Source: Lucifuga dentata
Taxonomy: Eukaryota; Chordata; Actinopteri; Ophidiiformes; Bythitidae
Length of the DNA: 64,000 bases
Direction: 5' to 3'
Assembly: GCA_014773175.1 (NCBI GenBank)
Contig: VXCM01001427.1
Coordinates: forward strand, 62,001 to 126,000
A program made the position numbers and the translations under genes. The notes below the pieces were generated by a model. That model saw nothing but the letters and a program-made list of their open reading frames with translations. It had not been told where the DNA came from and made no database searches. Shown here one piece after another: positions 23,368 through 34,466 of this stretch. Position 1 is the stretch's first letter. Each line of letters opens with the position of its first letter.

Positions 23368-23917
23368 TTAAAGGGCCATACTGCCATTTTGCATGTTTGA
23401 GCCTAACATATTCAATGTTCATACACATAACATTACTGACAATCATTTCACAGAGCATACTACTGGAATAGTGAAATATATATTTATATATTTTTTTCTG
23501 CCTTTCAGACCACCATTGGTTTCAGTTCATTCTGGTAGGCTATTAAAATCAACTTGTTGATACCCCCGTTCTTGGGATAGGTAATCCATCATCACAAACA
23601 AGAATTTGTATTCAGGTTTTTTTCAAAGTTACATAATTTTAGAATTTAAGTGCAATAAAAAGCCTGGAATGAATGTATGTTTCTACTGGTGAATAAACTC
23701 CCAAAAGAAGACCTGCATTTATCAAAAAATTTTAAACAACCATGACTTTATAAGGCTGCATAACTATTAGCAGGTGAACATCAACTTTTAAGGTGAATGT
23801 ATCGCTTGAATATTTGATTTCAAAAGATTAAGAGATTAAGAGATTTTGCAAAATATCAGGAAAGTTGATATTTGATAAACATGATAAACATGCAAAATGG
23901 CTGATATGGTCCTTTAA
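23368..23917. mobile_element. TTAA MITE, copy 4
   Basis: TTAA at 23368-23371 and 23914-23917. The left end is AGGGCCATACTGCC-ATTTTGCATGTTTGAGCC. The right end, AAACATGCAAAATGGCTGATATGGTCCT, is its inverted partner. The interior shares CCACCATTGGTTTCAGTTCATTC and GGTAATCCATCA with copy 1, and further 3' sequence with copy 2. Non-coding, 550 bp, one of the longest copies here. Confidence 0.8.
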
Positions 23918-23937
23918 GACAACTTGAGATAGGCATT

Positions 23938-25591
23938 CAGACCCGACGTTACGGGCGGGCATCAGTGGGCAATGCCCGCCCATATGAAATCGGCAGCTAA
24001 AAAAAAAAAAAAAAAAAAANAGAACAACTCAAATGCGTCCTCACTGCAAAACTGTAATAAATACATGACTGCTGTCACTCACTGTCCAGGCGCTGCTTTC
24101 AGCGCTCAGCAGGCATGACCGGGACTTCATTAGATATTATCTGACTCACCTGTTTAAGGTATTTATGTTCTGTGTGTTGGAGTATCTGGTTGATGTCCTA
24201 TAATTTAAAACAACTATCAAATAAGACAGTAATGGTTATTATCATAGCAGCACAACATAGATGCGTCCTCACTACAAAAGTACAGTGTTGTTATTTGATG
24301 ACAACAATGAAATGGAGGGATCACATTGGCAGGTGGCTCGGAATGAGGATCGCTGACCACTGACAATAAGGATCAGCTATCGGGATGGACGGACAGATGA
24401 ATAGTAAATTTAAGTCATGGCAATATAAGGTGATAAGCCCAGAGGACCACTAGCCACACTTTTGGATTGGCATAACCGTTATGTATATATATTGCAATCT
24501 GATCTTGCAACAGACAGATAACAGTGCGTAAGTGAGTGGTGACCTTCACCGGCCCTACGGTGGTGTTCTTTGTTGATTTTGTTTTACATGTAATCTCAGT
24601 TTGGGCTTTAATCTGCTTTAATTGTTGTGCTTTATAATAAGTGTACGTTTGTATAATTTATACACGAGTTTGTAGCCTATAATGTTGTAAACTGTCTTGG
24701 GTGCGGGTAATACACTGACTGTCATAGCCTACTTGGAGAATTACGAGTAATTAAAATGAATTTAAACTAAGCAAACAAACAGGCTGCAAAACGTATCAAA
24801 TTTACACCTGTCGCGACGTGAATTTATGACTGCTCCTCAAAGTTTGGCGACGCGAGAAATCAAGATGGATTCACATCATCCAGTGATGATGATTTGGTGC
24901 TGATGCTTTTGACAGAAAAAAAGAGAAAATGCTTGTGAACAGCATATGGAGGTGTGTGTGTGTCTCAGGTCACATTAATATCTGAGCCATTTGGCTGTAG
25001 GTACACAGGCTGTGCATAAAGGCGCACACGCCGGGCGGGCGCACGGACTGTGAGCAGATGAACAGGTGAAATACTCCCTGCCGAGATTTGCATCCCCAAG
25101 ATGAAGGAATGAAATCGCTTTAACAGCTCACATTTGGGGCTATTTCTATGTGACAGGGTGAGTTTGGTGCATGTGAGCCTCCTCAGGGCTGAGAAATGAG
25201 GGGATGTATTTTTCGGCAGAAATAACGACAAAATAAGAGTGGACTGTAATCGATGCTGCCCATATACCTCCTATCATATTGCTCCTAAGAAGTGCCATAA
25301 TCATTGTTTGATAAAAGTTTTTCAAAGGAATAAATATTGTCTTAGATTACGTGATCCGTTGTCCGGTAGTGGGGATGCAGTTCTCGGTAAGGACGCAGTT
25401 TGAGGCACAACAAAGATGTGCGCCGAGTTCAACATAAAACGTTACGTTGGATACGCGAAGTCGACCTCGGAGTGAATAAAATAAATGCCGAGTTTTCGCG
25501 ACTACCCCCCGCCAACAATCCAATCTGACCGCGATGCCTGCCCATAAACATCAAATGCCCTGCCAATTAATTTGCTCTGCCGCCGGGACTG
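23938..25591. mobile_element. DNA transposon with perfect 8-bp TSD, probably hAT-type
   Basis: The 8-mer TAGGCATT occurs directly at 23930-23937 and 25592-25599. Immediately inside, the left end CAGACCCGACG and the reverse complement of the right end CAGTCCCGGCG match at 9 of 11 positions, so the boundaries are firm. An 8-bp duplication with ends starting CAG points to the hAT superfamily; P and Merlin elements also make duplications near this size. A 10-bp hairpin (GGGCGGGCAT) lies just inside the left end. The interior keeps many CpGs (TCGCGACG, GACGCGAG, TACGCGAAGTCGACC), unlike its flanks. No intact transposase. Near 24864-24938 one frame reads SSSDDDLVLMLLTEKKRK, which resembles the start of a Harbinger-type transposase; this may be chance or a nested remnant. 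Confidence 0.75.
23953..23981. repeat. Subterminal hairpin, 10-bp perfect stem
   Basis: GGGCGGGCAT (23953-23962) pairs perfectly with ATGCCCGCCC (23972-23981) around a 9-nt loop. It is just inside the left end of the 8-bp-TSD element, where such repeats often serve as transposase binding sites. Confidence 0.9.
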
Positions 25592-25833
25592 TAGGCATTT
25601 GCAATTTTTTCTTACCATTTTATATATGTAGTTTATTAAGTCTATTTAAACAAACGACCATGATGTAAAGTGCTAATGAAGGACTTTTTTTTCCCCAACT
25701 AAAAGTTCTGGTCAGACATGAAAAGCTGCTTCATACCTTCTCTGCACAATTTGAGCTCACAATCTTGGTCTTCTATAAATTCAAGAATGAATGCATGCTA
25801 GACTTAAAGTGAAATCTATAGGAAAAACTATCA

Positions 25834-25855
25834 GTTTTGTCAGCGCTGACAAAAC
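25834..25855. repeat. 22-bp perfect palindrome
   Basis: Positions 25834-25855 (core TTTTGTCAGCGCTGACAAAA) are their own reverse complement with no spacer. They abut the (TG)21 tract. Confidence 0.9.
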
Positions 25856-25857
25856 AA

Positions 25858-25858
<1 letters not shown>

Positions 25859-25900
<42 letters not shown>
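25859..25900. repeat. (TG)21 microsatellite
   Basis: A pure TG tract of 42 bp. Confidence 0.97.
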
Positions 25901-25902
<2 letters not shown>

Positions 25903-27200
25903 CTCATGGATGTGTTAATCCATTTCTCTGGTGACAGCACAGGTGAAATTTCTGACATTTCAGAGTTGCCATGATGCATTTTTCAAGGACACCTGAGCAT
26001 GCTCACATTTATGCACGACACACCAAATTCAGTACACTCACACACTGAGGATTTGTTCTGCTGCAGAGGGGAAAATACAGTAAGGTTAAGTTTCAAAAAA
26101 CTTTTCTGAACTCCTTAAACCAAATTATCTTAAAGAAACAATCATATTGTAATAACTGCAAACAAGTAAGATGGAAAATTTGACGACAGTGTTTGGTCAA
26201 GGGGAAAAATAATTGCTACATAAATGAGAATCCCCTCTTTCCAAAGAAGGATCAGTACAAATGCTTGTAAATCAGGAAGGAGAGTCAGGCTCAATGGTGA
26301 ACTTGCCACCAGCACACCAAGCCACAGTAAGGATTTTAAATCGAGAACCCTATTTGGGGAGGGGGAATCTATATTTTTCCACAAGAAGGAAGTCAAATAG
26401 CTGTATTTCAGCTTAAAATGTTTGGGATGAAAGAGAGCATGAGTTTTAATAAAATTTCATACCATCTTTACGTTAGCCCTAGGTAAAGATATTCTAGAGA
26501 TCTCAGTGGTGTCTCACTAGTCAAGTGTAAAAGTATTCCTTCTCCTCTGACTTCAGTCATGTATGTACTTTATTCATTTATTAATTGGGGGAAAAACTTT
26601 TGGTTGTTATAAGGCCTGCTCATATGAAACCTATATTTTCCTTTTGGATGCTTACCAATTCTCTCTGATGAGTGAAGCTGCCAGCTTGGCTTGTGAAATC
26701 AGCCTTTAGGCTCATGCAGAGGTTGCCCTGCAGATGCTTGGCACCTAAAATTAATTATAAAAACTTTGTTATCAGACATGGCGTTTTTCCACTGTAAAAT
26801 TCACTGCTGTTGATGAAAACCTGTGGAATTTCTGAGAGCAAGGCTCAAAATATTTTCTAAAAATAAGAGCTTTGTCTGTGCTGTTTTAGAAAATGTTTTA
26901 GAAAAAAAAATATAAAACAGAACTGCTAATAAGTAATGTATTCACATATAATATTTATACTCATGTTCAAAAGAAAAAACTTCACATTATTTTATATCAT
27001 GGATAATTGATGCTTATTCTTAATTCCATGTTAAACCTGCTTTGTATTTTTTGAGCACACGGGCGTAACTTTGGATAATAATCCCTCATATAGTGGATTA
27101 TGTGCATGACACAGCAAATGAAACTATGGATGTAATGGATTTTAAGGATGGGTAGCATGGGTATAAATATTGCTCAGGCTAAGTCATTGTGATACGAAAC

Positions 27201-27241
27201 AAAAAAAAAAAAAAACCTGCNAAAAAAAAAAAAAAACCTGC
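27201..27241. other. 20-bp duplicate flanking a single N
   Basis: A15CCTGC occurs at 27201-27220 and again at 27222-27241, separated by the N at 27221. Same unmerged contig-end pattern as elsewhere in the window. Confidence 0.75.
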
Positions 27242-27587
27242 AAGACTTATGTAGTTTTGTCTTAAATTGCTTCTTCAAATGGCCCGACTAGGTGATGGAT
27301 TGGCCATTGGGAGAGGCGGGACTTTTTCCCGCTGGGCCACAGCCATTGGTGGGCTGGCCAGGGGCCTTTGCACTGCAGAATATAATATTAATTAAAATTA
27401 AACTAAGCAAACATAATTTATTTTCTTTCATAACTTTCTTGGCATTTACACAAAGAGTAAGGGAGAAACAGTGAACAATTATTTGTCTGCAGAATTGAGC
27501 TGTTGGCCCGTTTAAAGCCAGTGTGTCCCATTGGGAGGTGGTGCATCGAATGGGTTGTGCACCCTCAGCAATCACAACTTTGATGTA

Positions 27588-27803
27588 CTGCCTTGGCCTT
27601 CATGATCTCCCAACCTCTTACCCATTGAGCACCCGTGGGACCAGTTGAGCAGAGCGGTTGAACTGAGATGCCTCCAGCCAGTGACCCTCCACAAGCTGAC
27701 TGCTGCACTGCAAGAAGAGCAGTGAAACCTTCCTCAACATCACATAAAACACTCTGTGGTCCTGGTCCCCGTTGCCAGAGCTGGAGTTCACACTAGATAT
27801 TGA
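27588..27803 (+). pseudogene. Tc1/mariner transposase C-terminal remnant
   Basis: One frame reads LPWPS, stop, SPNLLPIEHPWDQLSRAVEL, then LHKLTAALQEEQ, stop, and ends near ARAGVHTRY. This is the conserved end of a Tc1-type DDE transposase: WPS-SPDLNPIEHLWDQL followed by the LQ-L-AALQEEW helix. The acidic residue of the last catalytic motif (the E of PIEH) is kept. The aspartate of SPD reads N, and there are two internal stops. No matching N-terminal part or inverted repeats were found nearby, so it is an isolated fragment from a family different from the copy at 5534-6725. Confidence 0.7.
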
Positions 27804-29758
27804 ACTGTCTTTTTGAGTGTCTGACATTTTACCGTGGTGCATACACAATTGTGAAAAAAATGATTATTTAAATCCTTATTGAGTTTCTGACATCTATTAG
27901 ATTAAATATTAACACCAATCCCAATACTTTAGATACATTATGCCACAGGCGTGCTTTGAGAACTTTCTGACCCTTTTCAAGCACTTGTAAGATTTCTGCA
28001 TTCAAGCTAAATAGGCTTAAATCAAGTTTTTATATTAGTTTTTAAAGTTCAGATAGTGTTTTGCAGCTTCCATATTTTTCTGCTCGTTTAAAAAAAGTCT
28101 TTTCTTCTGTAGTAGGGAACTTTTGCAGCATACACTGAGGTAGTCAAATGATGATTCAGTAGTAATGACTTGAAAATGTTTCCTACTCCATTACACCACA
28201 ATCTACATCCTGATGAATCTGTGAATTCATATTTTTGATGCCAAATTCTACCACTTCCATCAGCATGTTGCAATTGAAAATCTCAATATCATCATTCATT
28301 TTTTTATTCGCTTTTCCACTATAATGAAATGTTCTTGTTCATATGAGTGTACTGCCCATACACTTAAATGTCCAAAAAGCTGTGTCCTGAAATGTTCTTT
28401 TGCGCATCAAAACTGAACTGAGCTGCTCAGTCAATCTGACCAGGTTCTGCCATTTTCTCTATCCTATGATTAACTGTTTTTTTTTTTTTTNCTTTTTTTT
28501 TTTTTCTCAGAAGTGATTATCAGAAATTGCAAACTGAATATCCTGTCGGAAATCCTGCAATCAGTATGTCTGCCACAACACTTTTAGGGGATTTTTGAAT
28601 CATTCTGACCTCCCTGGTCAAACATTTTTCAACAACTATATGTATACATGTATTCAGTAACAGTAACTGAATTACTTGACGATATTTCACTCGCTGTCTG
28701 CAGAAATGAGCTTGTATATGAAAATTCTGTCTTCAGTAAAGTTTGTAGGAGATTACACTTGTTATAGGTCATGGTATTTGCTCGTAGCTCTAGCGCAACC
28801 ATAAATGCCCTGTGTGCTGTAAGGCTTTGCCGATTTATGTAAGGTTGCTAAACTCAGCACTCCGCTAAATACATATTTTCTACATTAAAAATCTTTTGTA
28901 TGAACATGTTAGCAGTCTGAATCTGTTTTATTGTTACCAGAGATGACTAACTGACGATTTGACACATATTACAGTGCAAATTTGCTCTGATATTTAGGAA
29001 ATAAGCACTTGTTAAGATGGCTAACTAGCCTAGCTGCTGTTCTAAATTGCCCGTCAATCTTTTTGTAGTGACTCCGGGTCCTAATGTACGAGCCAAAGAC
29101 AAACACAACACAATGCCTGCTTAACCATGGTTAAAATGCTAATACACAGTCTTTTACTGTACATTTGAATATGTAAAGAACAAATACATATTCAAACATA
29201 TTTGTGTTTGCATGTGTTGATGCACTTAATGCTACCCAGACTTCAATACTGTGCTAGTTATTGTAATGTTACGTTCGATTTGCACTTGGAACTCAAAATT
29301 TCAGACCTCCAAGTGGGAAAAGTCAAATCAAACAGTCCCTCAATTTGGAATTCCTATTCAGAAAGTCGGGCAAGCTACTGTAGGTTCCTCAACCTGGAGT
29401 TCAGTATTGACATCATTACAATATAATATGGCCGCTCACACCATAAACAGTAATTTCTATACTTGTAAATGAACAATTAGAAGCATTTTCTTTAAATCAG
29501 TCAGCATGCAGACACAGTAAAAGGTTAAACGTATTAACACTAGCAATATAGTGACCATTCTGAAAAGGTAAACAGCTCATAATTATGTTCAAGTGTAGCT
29601 TATTTTGGTCTGAGAGAGCAAACAAAGCACAAGCTTTCATGGAGGAATCCATATAGCCTCCAACTTTATTTTAAGTCAAATGTGTGATGGTCATAAATGA
29701 TGTAATTTGGATTTACAGTTTCCCATTTCAGAGGAACAATGAACACAGCATAAATCTG

Positions 29759-29759
<1 letters not shown>

Positions 29760-29799
<40 letters not shown>

Positions 29800-29805
29800 A
29801 AAATN

Positions 29806-29841
<36 letters not shown>

Positions 29842-29846
29842 AAAAT
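29760..29846. repeat. (CT)n microsatellite with duplicated contig ends
   Basis: CTTCTCTC... ending TTTCAAAAT occurs at 29760-29804 and again at 29806-29846, around the N at 29805. The copies differ by 4 bp in CT length. Probably one locus shown twice. Confidence 0.8.
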
Positions 29847-30035
29847 GCTATCCTTGACATCTTAATCAGGTTACGACTCAGCTGTTTATACCCTCAGGAG
29901 GAATGTGTCTTGTTGGCTGTCAGGTCATTGAATGTTCTGAAGACTGTGGAGAGAGGCAGAAACAGAATGTAGGAGCAAATAAGTTTTTTGGCTGTGCATG
30001 CATGTTACTTTTCCCAAAACAAAATTGTCATCAAC

Positions 30036-30162
30036 AATTTACATATATATATATATATATATATATGTATAAAGACAGAGTTTCGGAGAAAAAAAACTNA
30101 ATTTACATATATATATATATATATATATATGTATAAAGACAGAGTTTCGGAGAAAAAAAACT
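30036..30162. other. 63-bp duplicate flanking a single N
   Basis: Positions 30036-30098 and 30100-30162 are identical over 63 bp, including an AT microsatellite and GTATAAAGACAGAGTTTC, around the N at 30099. An assembly artefact by the same reasoning as the 67-bp cases. Confidence 0.85.
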
Positions 30163-31372
30163 CAGAAAACTGACAGCACAGTCCCTAAAGTGACATAAAA
30201 ATGAAAAATCTAGAACTATAAATAGTCCATGACTCACGGCTACTGAATCCCAGAGTAAGACTTTGATCTCAGTTTTTTTAATACTGCCACTCATATTTCA
30301 ATTTTTACATATGTTAACGTGCAAGTCCTCCTGATGAAACACTAGACAGAATATCAAGCAGTGCATCATTCATCATGTCTCAGCAGAATTTGTTAGTTGT
30401 GGTTTTTTTTTAACCAGCTTGCCTACCCCTCCATACTCCTTTGGGTTCCCCTAAGCAGTAATGATTTTTCCTTTGATAAACCTAATTAAGTTAGTGCCAA
30501 GCAATGGAGAAGGAACTGGTGAAAGGAAGGCTCTTTCTCTCTTTGCTAAGCCCTTGGTTTAGACTGAACTTCCTTTAAATTGTGAGTAGACGGTTTTTGT
30601 TTGTCCACCACCCTGTTCTCATTAAAACAAGGCTTTAAGCCCTGCAGGGGAGTCGGTATTGGTGGTGTTACAATATTTACGTGTGTAAACATTGTGTTGC
30701 TGCTTCACCTTAGTGCAAATACAGTCAGAGTTTGTACAGACATGGGTGAAGTAGAGAGTGATGGCACTGTGCTGTGGGTGATGGCTTCCAGTAAATACAT
30801 TTAATCCAATTCCAATGTTCTCCCTAAATGCTAATCACTGAACCCTCACAGACGTTCACTAGTATCACCTGTGTGTTTACACGCCAAGTCCAAGAATGTG
30901 TAAAGCCCCAAATGCTATATGCTTATTTCAGTTTCCACATTTTAAACTTTCAAACACAATGAAAAAAAAGGCTCAAAAAGTCTATTAGAGAGCCTTTTTT
31001 TTTTTTTTTTTTTTTTGGACTTCATAATGTGACAGTCGAGTCCATGGGGACTGATCAGGAACATGTCAGATTCTGTGGCCCCATTTACACATTGCATTAT
31101 GCGATCCGTATCCATTTCTGTGATCTATATATAGATTCACACCCATACATACAACTACAACAATTTTGAGAGATAAAATCTGCCCACAAGTTAAAAAAGC
31201 CCTTGTCTTGTCTTCTTGACTCTGTTCACTCTTGTTAATAAAGTTATTCTGAATCGGGAGTTGTAAGCTTGCCGTAATTTAGGTTTAGGGTTAGGGTTAA
31301 TTGGGTAAAATACCAAAGGGAGCTCATCCATGGAGGAAACAGGATTACTAAGTAATGACCCTCCGGCTGAGG

Positions 31373-31446
31373 TATATATATATATATAGATAGATAGATA
31401 GATAGATAGATACATACATACATATATATATATATAGATATATATA
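31373..31446. repeat. Compound TA/GATA/CATA microsatellite
   Basis: TA repeats pass into about six GATA units, then CATA units, then TA again. Open frames through it encode only tyrosine/isoleucine repeats and are artefacts. Confidence 0.9.
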
Positions 31447-31904
31447 AAATCCAAATAACCAGAATGAATGTTAATGCAAGGAGTAATGTAAGTTGTGACA
31501 ATGGGTGTCATTATACAGTAAACCTATCTAGATACAGATATTTCACATTAATGCAATGTGGAAATTTGGTCTGAGCTTGAGAGTCTCAACATACTGTAGA
31601 CTTTGCTCTAACCGCTGTACCTACTTGTTAATATTCAGTAAGAAGGCTGCAAAAAATAGATATAGGTAATCCGACAGCAATTTGTGATATCATATGATGT
31701 CTTGAAGACAATACTTGTTATTATTGACCGTGTTTTCAACAAACGCAGCTGTGGGAGATTTATTTCACTTTCTGAACAACTGAGAAGTGGACCTGGAAGC
31801 TTTTCAGCTCCAATGTTTATATATTTTTGCGATAAAACCAATGTTTTGACAGAGCTGTCTTCCTGAGCGAGTATAATGTATAAGTACTCAAGGATTAGTT
31901 GTGA

Positions 31905-32143
31905 AAGAGGCCAGCCCACCCACCTCACCCTCACCTGATTTGGCCCCCTCAGACTTTCACCTTTTTCCAAACATGAAAAGAGGTTTAGCTAGAACCTGGT
32001 TTGCTTCAGATTATATCAGGTCCTATCAGCTTTGGAGAAATTTTTGGATAGTGAAGAAATAAACTGCTATTAAATGGATAAAATCCATCCACCATTGCTG
32101 GCAAAGGAATGTTGAGTTGGAAAGAGATTATGCTGAAAAATAA
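31905..32143 (+). pseudogene. mariner-like transposase C-terminal remnant
   Basis: The end of a mariner (DD34D) transposase, broken by indels. From about 31905, in shifting frames: HPPT, then PDLAPSDFHLFPNMKRGLAR, then LEKFLDSEEI, then from 32066 AIKWIKSIHHCWQRNVELER followed by DYAEK and the stop TAA at 32141-32143. SPDLAPSDFHLFPNMK holds the last catalytic aspartate of mariner enzymes, and a W-E-DY-EK-stop end is the normal C-terminus. No N-terminal half or inverted repeats were recognised beside it, so it is a fragment. Confidence 0.75.
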
Positions 32144-32254
32144 ATGACTGCAACACTTCTGACTTAGATTTTTCGATGCGAGGCTCAGAAAACCTGATAC
32201 AACTCCGACTAAGGTTGTATAATGGTGCATTCAGATAGTTCCCACTTCGCATCC

Positions 32255-32294
32255 TTGAGATGTTTCTATAAATTGATTAATAGAAACATCTCAA
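32255..32294. repeat. 15-bp perfect inverted repeat
   Basis: TTGAGATGTTTCTAT (32255-32269) and its exact reverse complement (32280-32294) flank a 10-nt loop. It lies about 110 bp after the mariner remnant but does not look like a mariner end. Confidence 0.9.
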
Positions 32295-33082
32295 CAACAT
32301 CCCAAGGTAAAGGTAAATTAACTTGATTGGACCTGATTTGAAATCATGCAAAAGTACTTCAAAAGAATTCTCTGTAGACCTCAAGACAGGATTATGGCAA
32401 AACATAGATTTGGGATACCAAACATTTCTGCAGTTATTAAGGCACTGAAGGGCACAACATACAGAACACTTTAATTTCTTAATGACCCAGCTGTCTCAGG
32501 AATCAAATGCATGATTGATTATTTGTAGCATTTTGTTGTACAGGGGGTGATGAGAGGTCATTTAAATTCCCCACAACAATAACTGTCACAATCAGAATCA
32601 TTAAAGCTGCGATAAAGAAGTGATCATTAGACCTGCTCTGCACTGTGATAAATGACAAGCAACTCATGTTTTGTATTAAACAGCTTCAGACTCATTTGAT
32701 ACAAGCACAAATCTGTTGAGACGATGGCCACAAAGTAATTACTAAAATATATGCACCGTAACTACAATCACTTAAAAAAAATAAACACTTAAAAACAGGG
32801 TGGCCATAAATCAGTTTCAAAATAAAAACTCAAGACTGCTTAATATGCTTCCCCAGACAACTTCCCCAAAATACAGATGACTACGTCCATCTGCTCCTAC
32901 ATCTTCTTTCTCTTTATCCTCATTATGCAGCTTTGTCCATCTCTCTCGCCTTTTTTTCCCCACAGAAACTCAACAGATTCTGAAAGGAAAAATCTATGGT
33001 CAAAGATACCTTTTACTTTTTTACACAAACGTTTAGAATGAGATGTACTGTATACATGTGAGCTTAAAATACACTATATATC

Positions 33083-33122
33083 TGACACTACAAATTGTCT
33101 TTGTAATGTCAGATGTGCATAT
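33083..33122. repeat. 40-bp exact direct repeat, copy 1
   Basis: Forty bases starting TGACACTACAAATTGTC and ending GATGTGCATAT are identical to 35235-35274 in the same orientation. The two copies bracket the hAT element at 33468 and the MITE at 34467. Confidence 0.9.
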
Positions 33123-33467
33123 CTCAGTTTCTTCAAGGACATTTGTATAACCATTAAGTAAAAATAAGACTGATCTATAAGGCTTACACCACATATCTCA
33201 TCTCAGCTCTTTTGTCCTCGTGTATTCTGCTACCTGTTGGGATTGGTGGAGTATTTGGTATTTGTCATTTTGTTTTGTGATTTTTACCTTAAATTTATTT
33301 TGATTGATTTGTTTGCCTTTTAACTTTCAATTGTCTGGCACAACAGGAACATTTCTTACAGAGTTTTAATGTTTAATGTCTTTGTTACTGTTGTATTTCA
33401 TCTTCTGTCATTTCGTCGGCAGATACATAATGAGGAGGAATATTTTACAAAATATTAAAGGACCACT

Positions 33468-34354
33468 TAGGACTGGCCTAAAAACAAAATTAAAAGAAAA
33501 GGATTTTTTTTTTTTTTTTTTTTTTTACACTTATGGAGGATTCTCGATTTTAATCTCGATTTTTCTCATTTTTCTCTAAACTAACTAAACAAAAACAATA
33601 AATAATTCAAATAAGTATTTTCTTTATTAAAATAATAAAAACAAATAATGATACTTTTAAATAAAATTGTAGGGCTTTAAAAAAAAAAACTTGCAAAATA
33701 AAAGGTTTTTATAGCAATTTACAAGTTTCTTGAGAGGAACATGAGCCTGTCTGCTGCCTGTGGTTTGAGACTGGCATGTTACAATATTCCCACCATACTG
33801 AAGACCCTCTTATCATATGCAATGATGCTGGAAGATGATGCAGCTAATGTCATTTGCTTTTTTGCTGGCGCTTTACCACAGCAGCATCTGCATCTCGCAG
33901 TGTCATGCATTGCTACCACTTAGTTGTGTATTTCTGTCCCAGGTGCTGAAATACATTTGAAGTGCTGCTACTTTTAGCAGTTATAGCTCCTATAAACTTT
34001 ACATACCATGTATTGGCTTGCTCAACACCATGAAGCGCAAAATCGAACCACTTCCAAATGACTGGCGTGACATTTCCTTTCTTAGACACAAGCTCATCTT
34101 TAATCTAAGTGTTTGTTGCCATCTTGACAGCATGTCTGTCCTGCTGAAAGCTTTGTGGGCATAATATCAAGGAACGCGATGGATGGCCTTGTTTGACCAG
34201 GAATGATCCGCTAATTTCCTATTAAAAATATTTACATGTATAAAAAAAAAAAAAAAAAAAAAAAAATCTCAATTTGGCGATTCAGCCATCTCAAACATTG
34301 TGCCAAAACATAAAATTGAATTGACTGATTAAATCAATTTATCACCCAGCCCTT
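33468..34354 (-). mobile_element. hAT element with BED-finger remnant
   Basis: Flanked by GGACCACT (33460-33467) and GGACCACC (34355-34362), an 8-bp target duplication with one change. The left end TAGGACTGGCC and the reverse complement of the right end AAGGGCTGGGT match at most positions; the right end reads inward to TGATAAATTGATTTAATCA. On the minus strand around 34075-33850 one frame reads WWFDFALHGVEQ and later AKSSSTSNVFQHL, the BED zinc-finger signature of ZBED-type hAT transposases, though the usual CxxC is lost (VKFIGA) and stops follow. At 887 bp it is an internally deleted, decayed copy. Confidence 0.65.
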
Positions 34355-34466
34355 GGACCACCATACCGCTATATTGTTACTACACTCCTGTATGATGTTA
34401 CAAGATAGTGTGGGAGCAGATATATTGTGTCATGCTGAGAATAAAAGGCTCTTCAAAGCAAACTTA

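Larger units (their letters stand above)
25600..27587. other. No gene seen; microsatellite and palindromes
   Basis: Contains a perfect 22-bp palindrome at 25834-25855, a (TG)21 tract at 25859-25900, and a GC-rich hairpin GCGGGA/TCCCGC at 27316-27332. The stretch 27285-27365 is GC-rich and looks like part of an unclassified repeat. No exon was recognised. Confidence 0.5.
27804..31904. other. No gene seen; simple repeats
   Basis: Contains a T-run with an N (28477-28505), CT and AT microsatellites with duplicated contig ends, a T-run (30994-31017), an interstitial TTAGGG-like motif (31278-31305) and a mixed TA/GATA/CATA tract (31373-31446). The part at 29265-29450 resembles an old inverted-repeat MITE (TTGGAACTCAAAATTTCAGA) distantly similar in style to 34467-35040. 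No exon was recognised. Confidence 0.5.

Noticed and set aside
33464..33500. TTAAAGGACCA at 33455 as another TTAA MITE end
   Set aside because: Similarity stops after eleven bases, and GGACCACT there is the target duplication of the hAT element at 33468.
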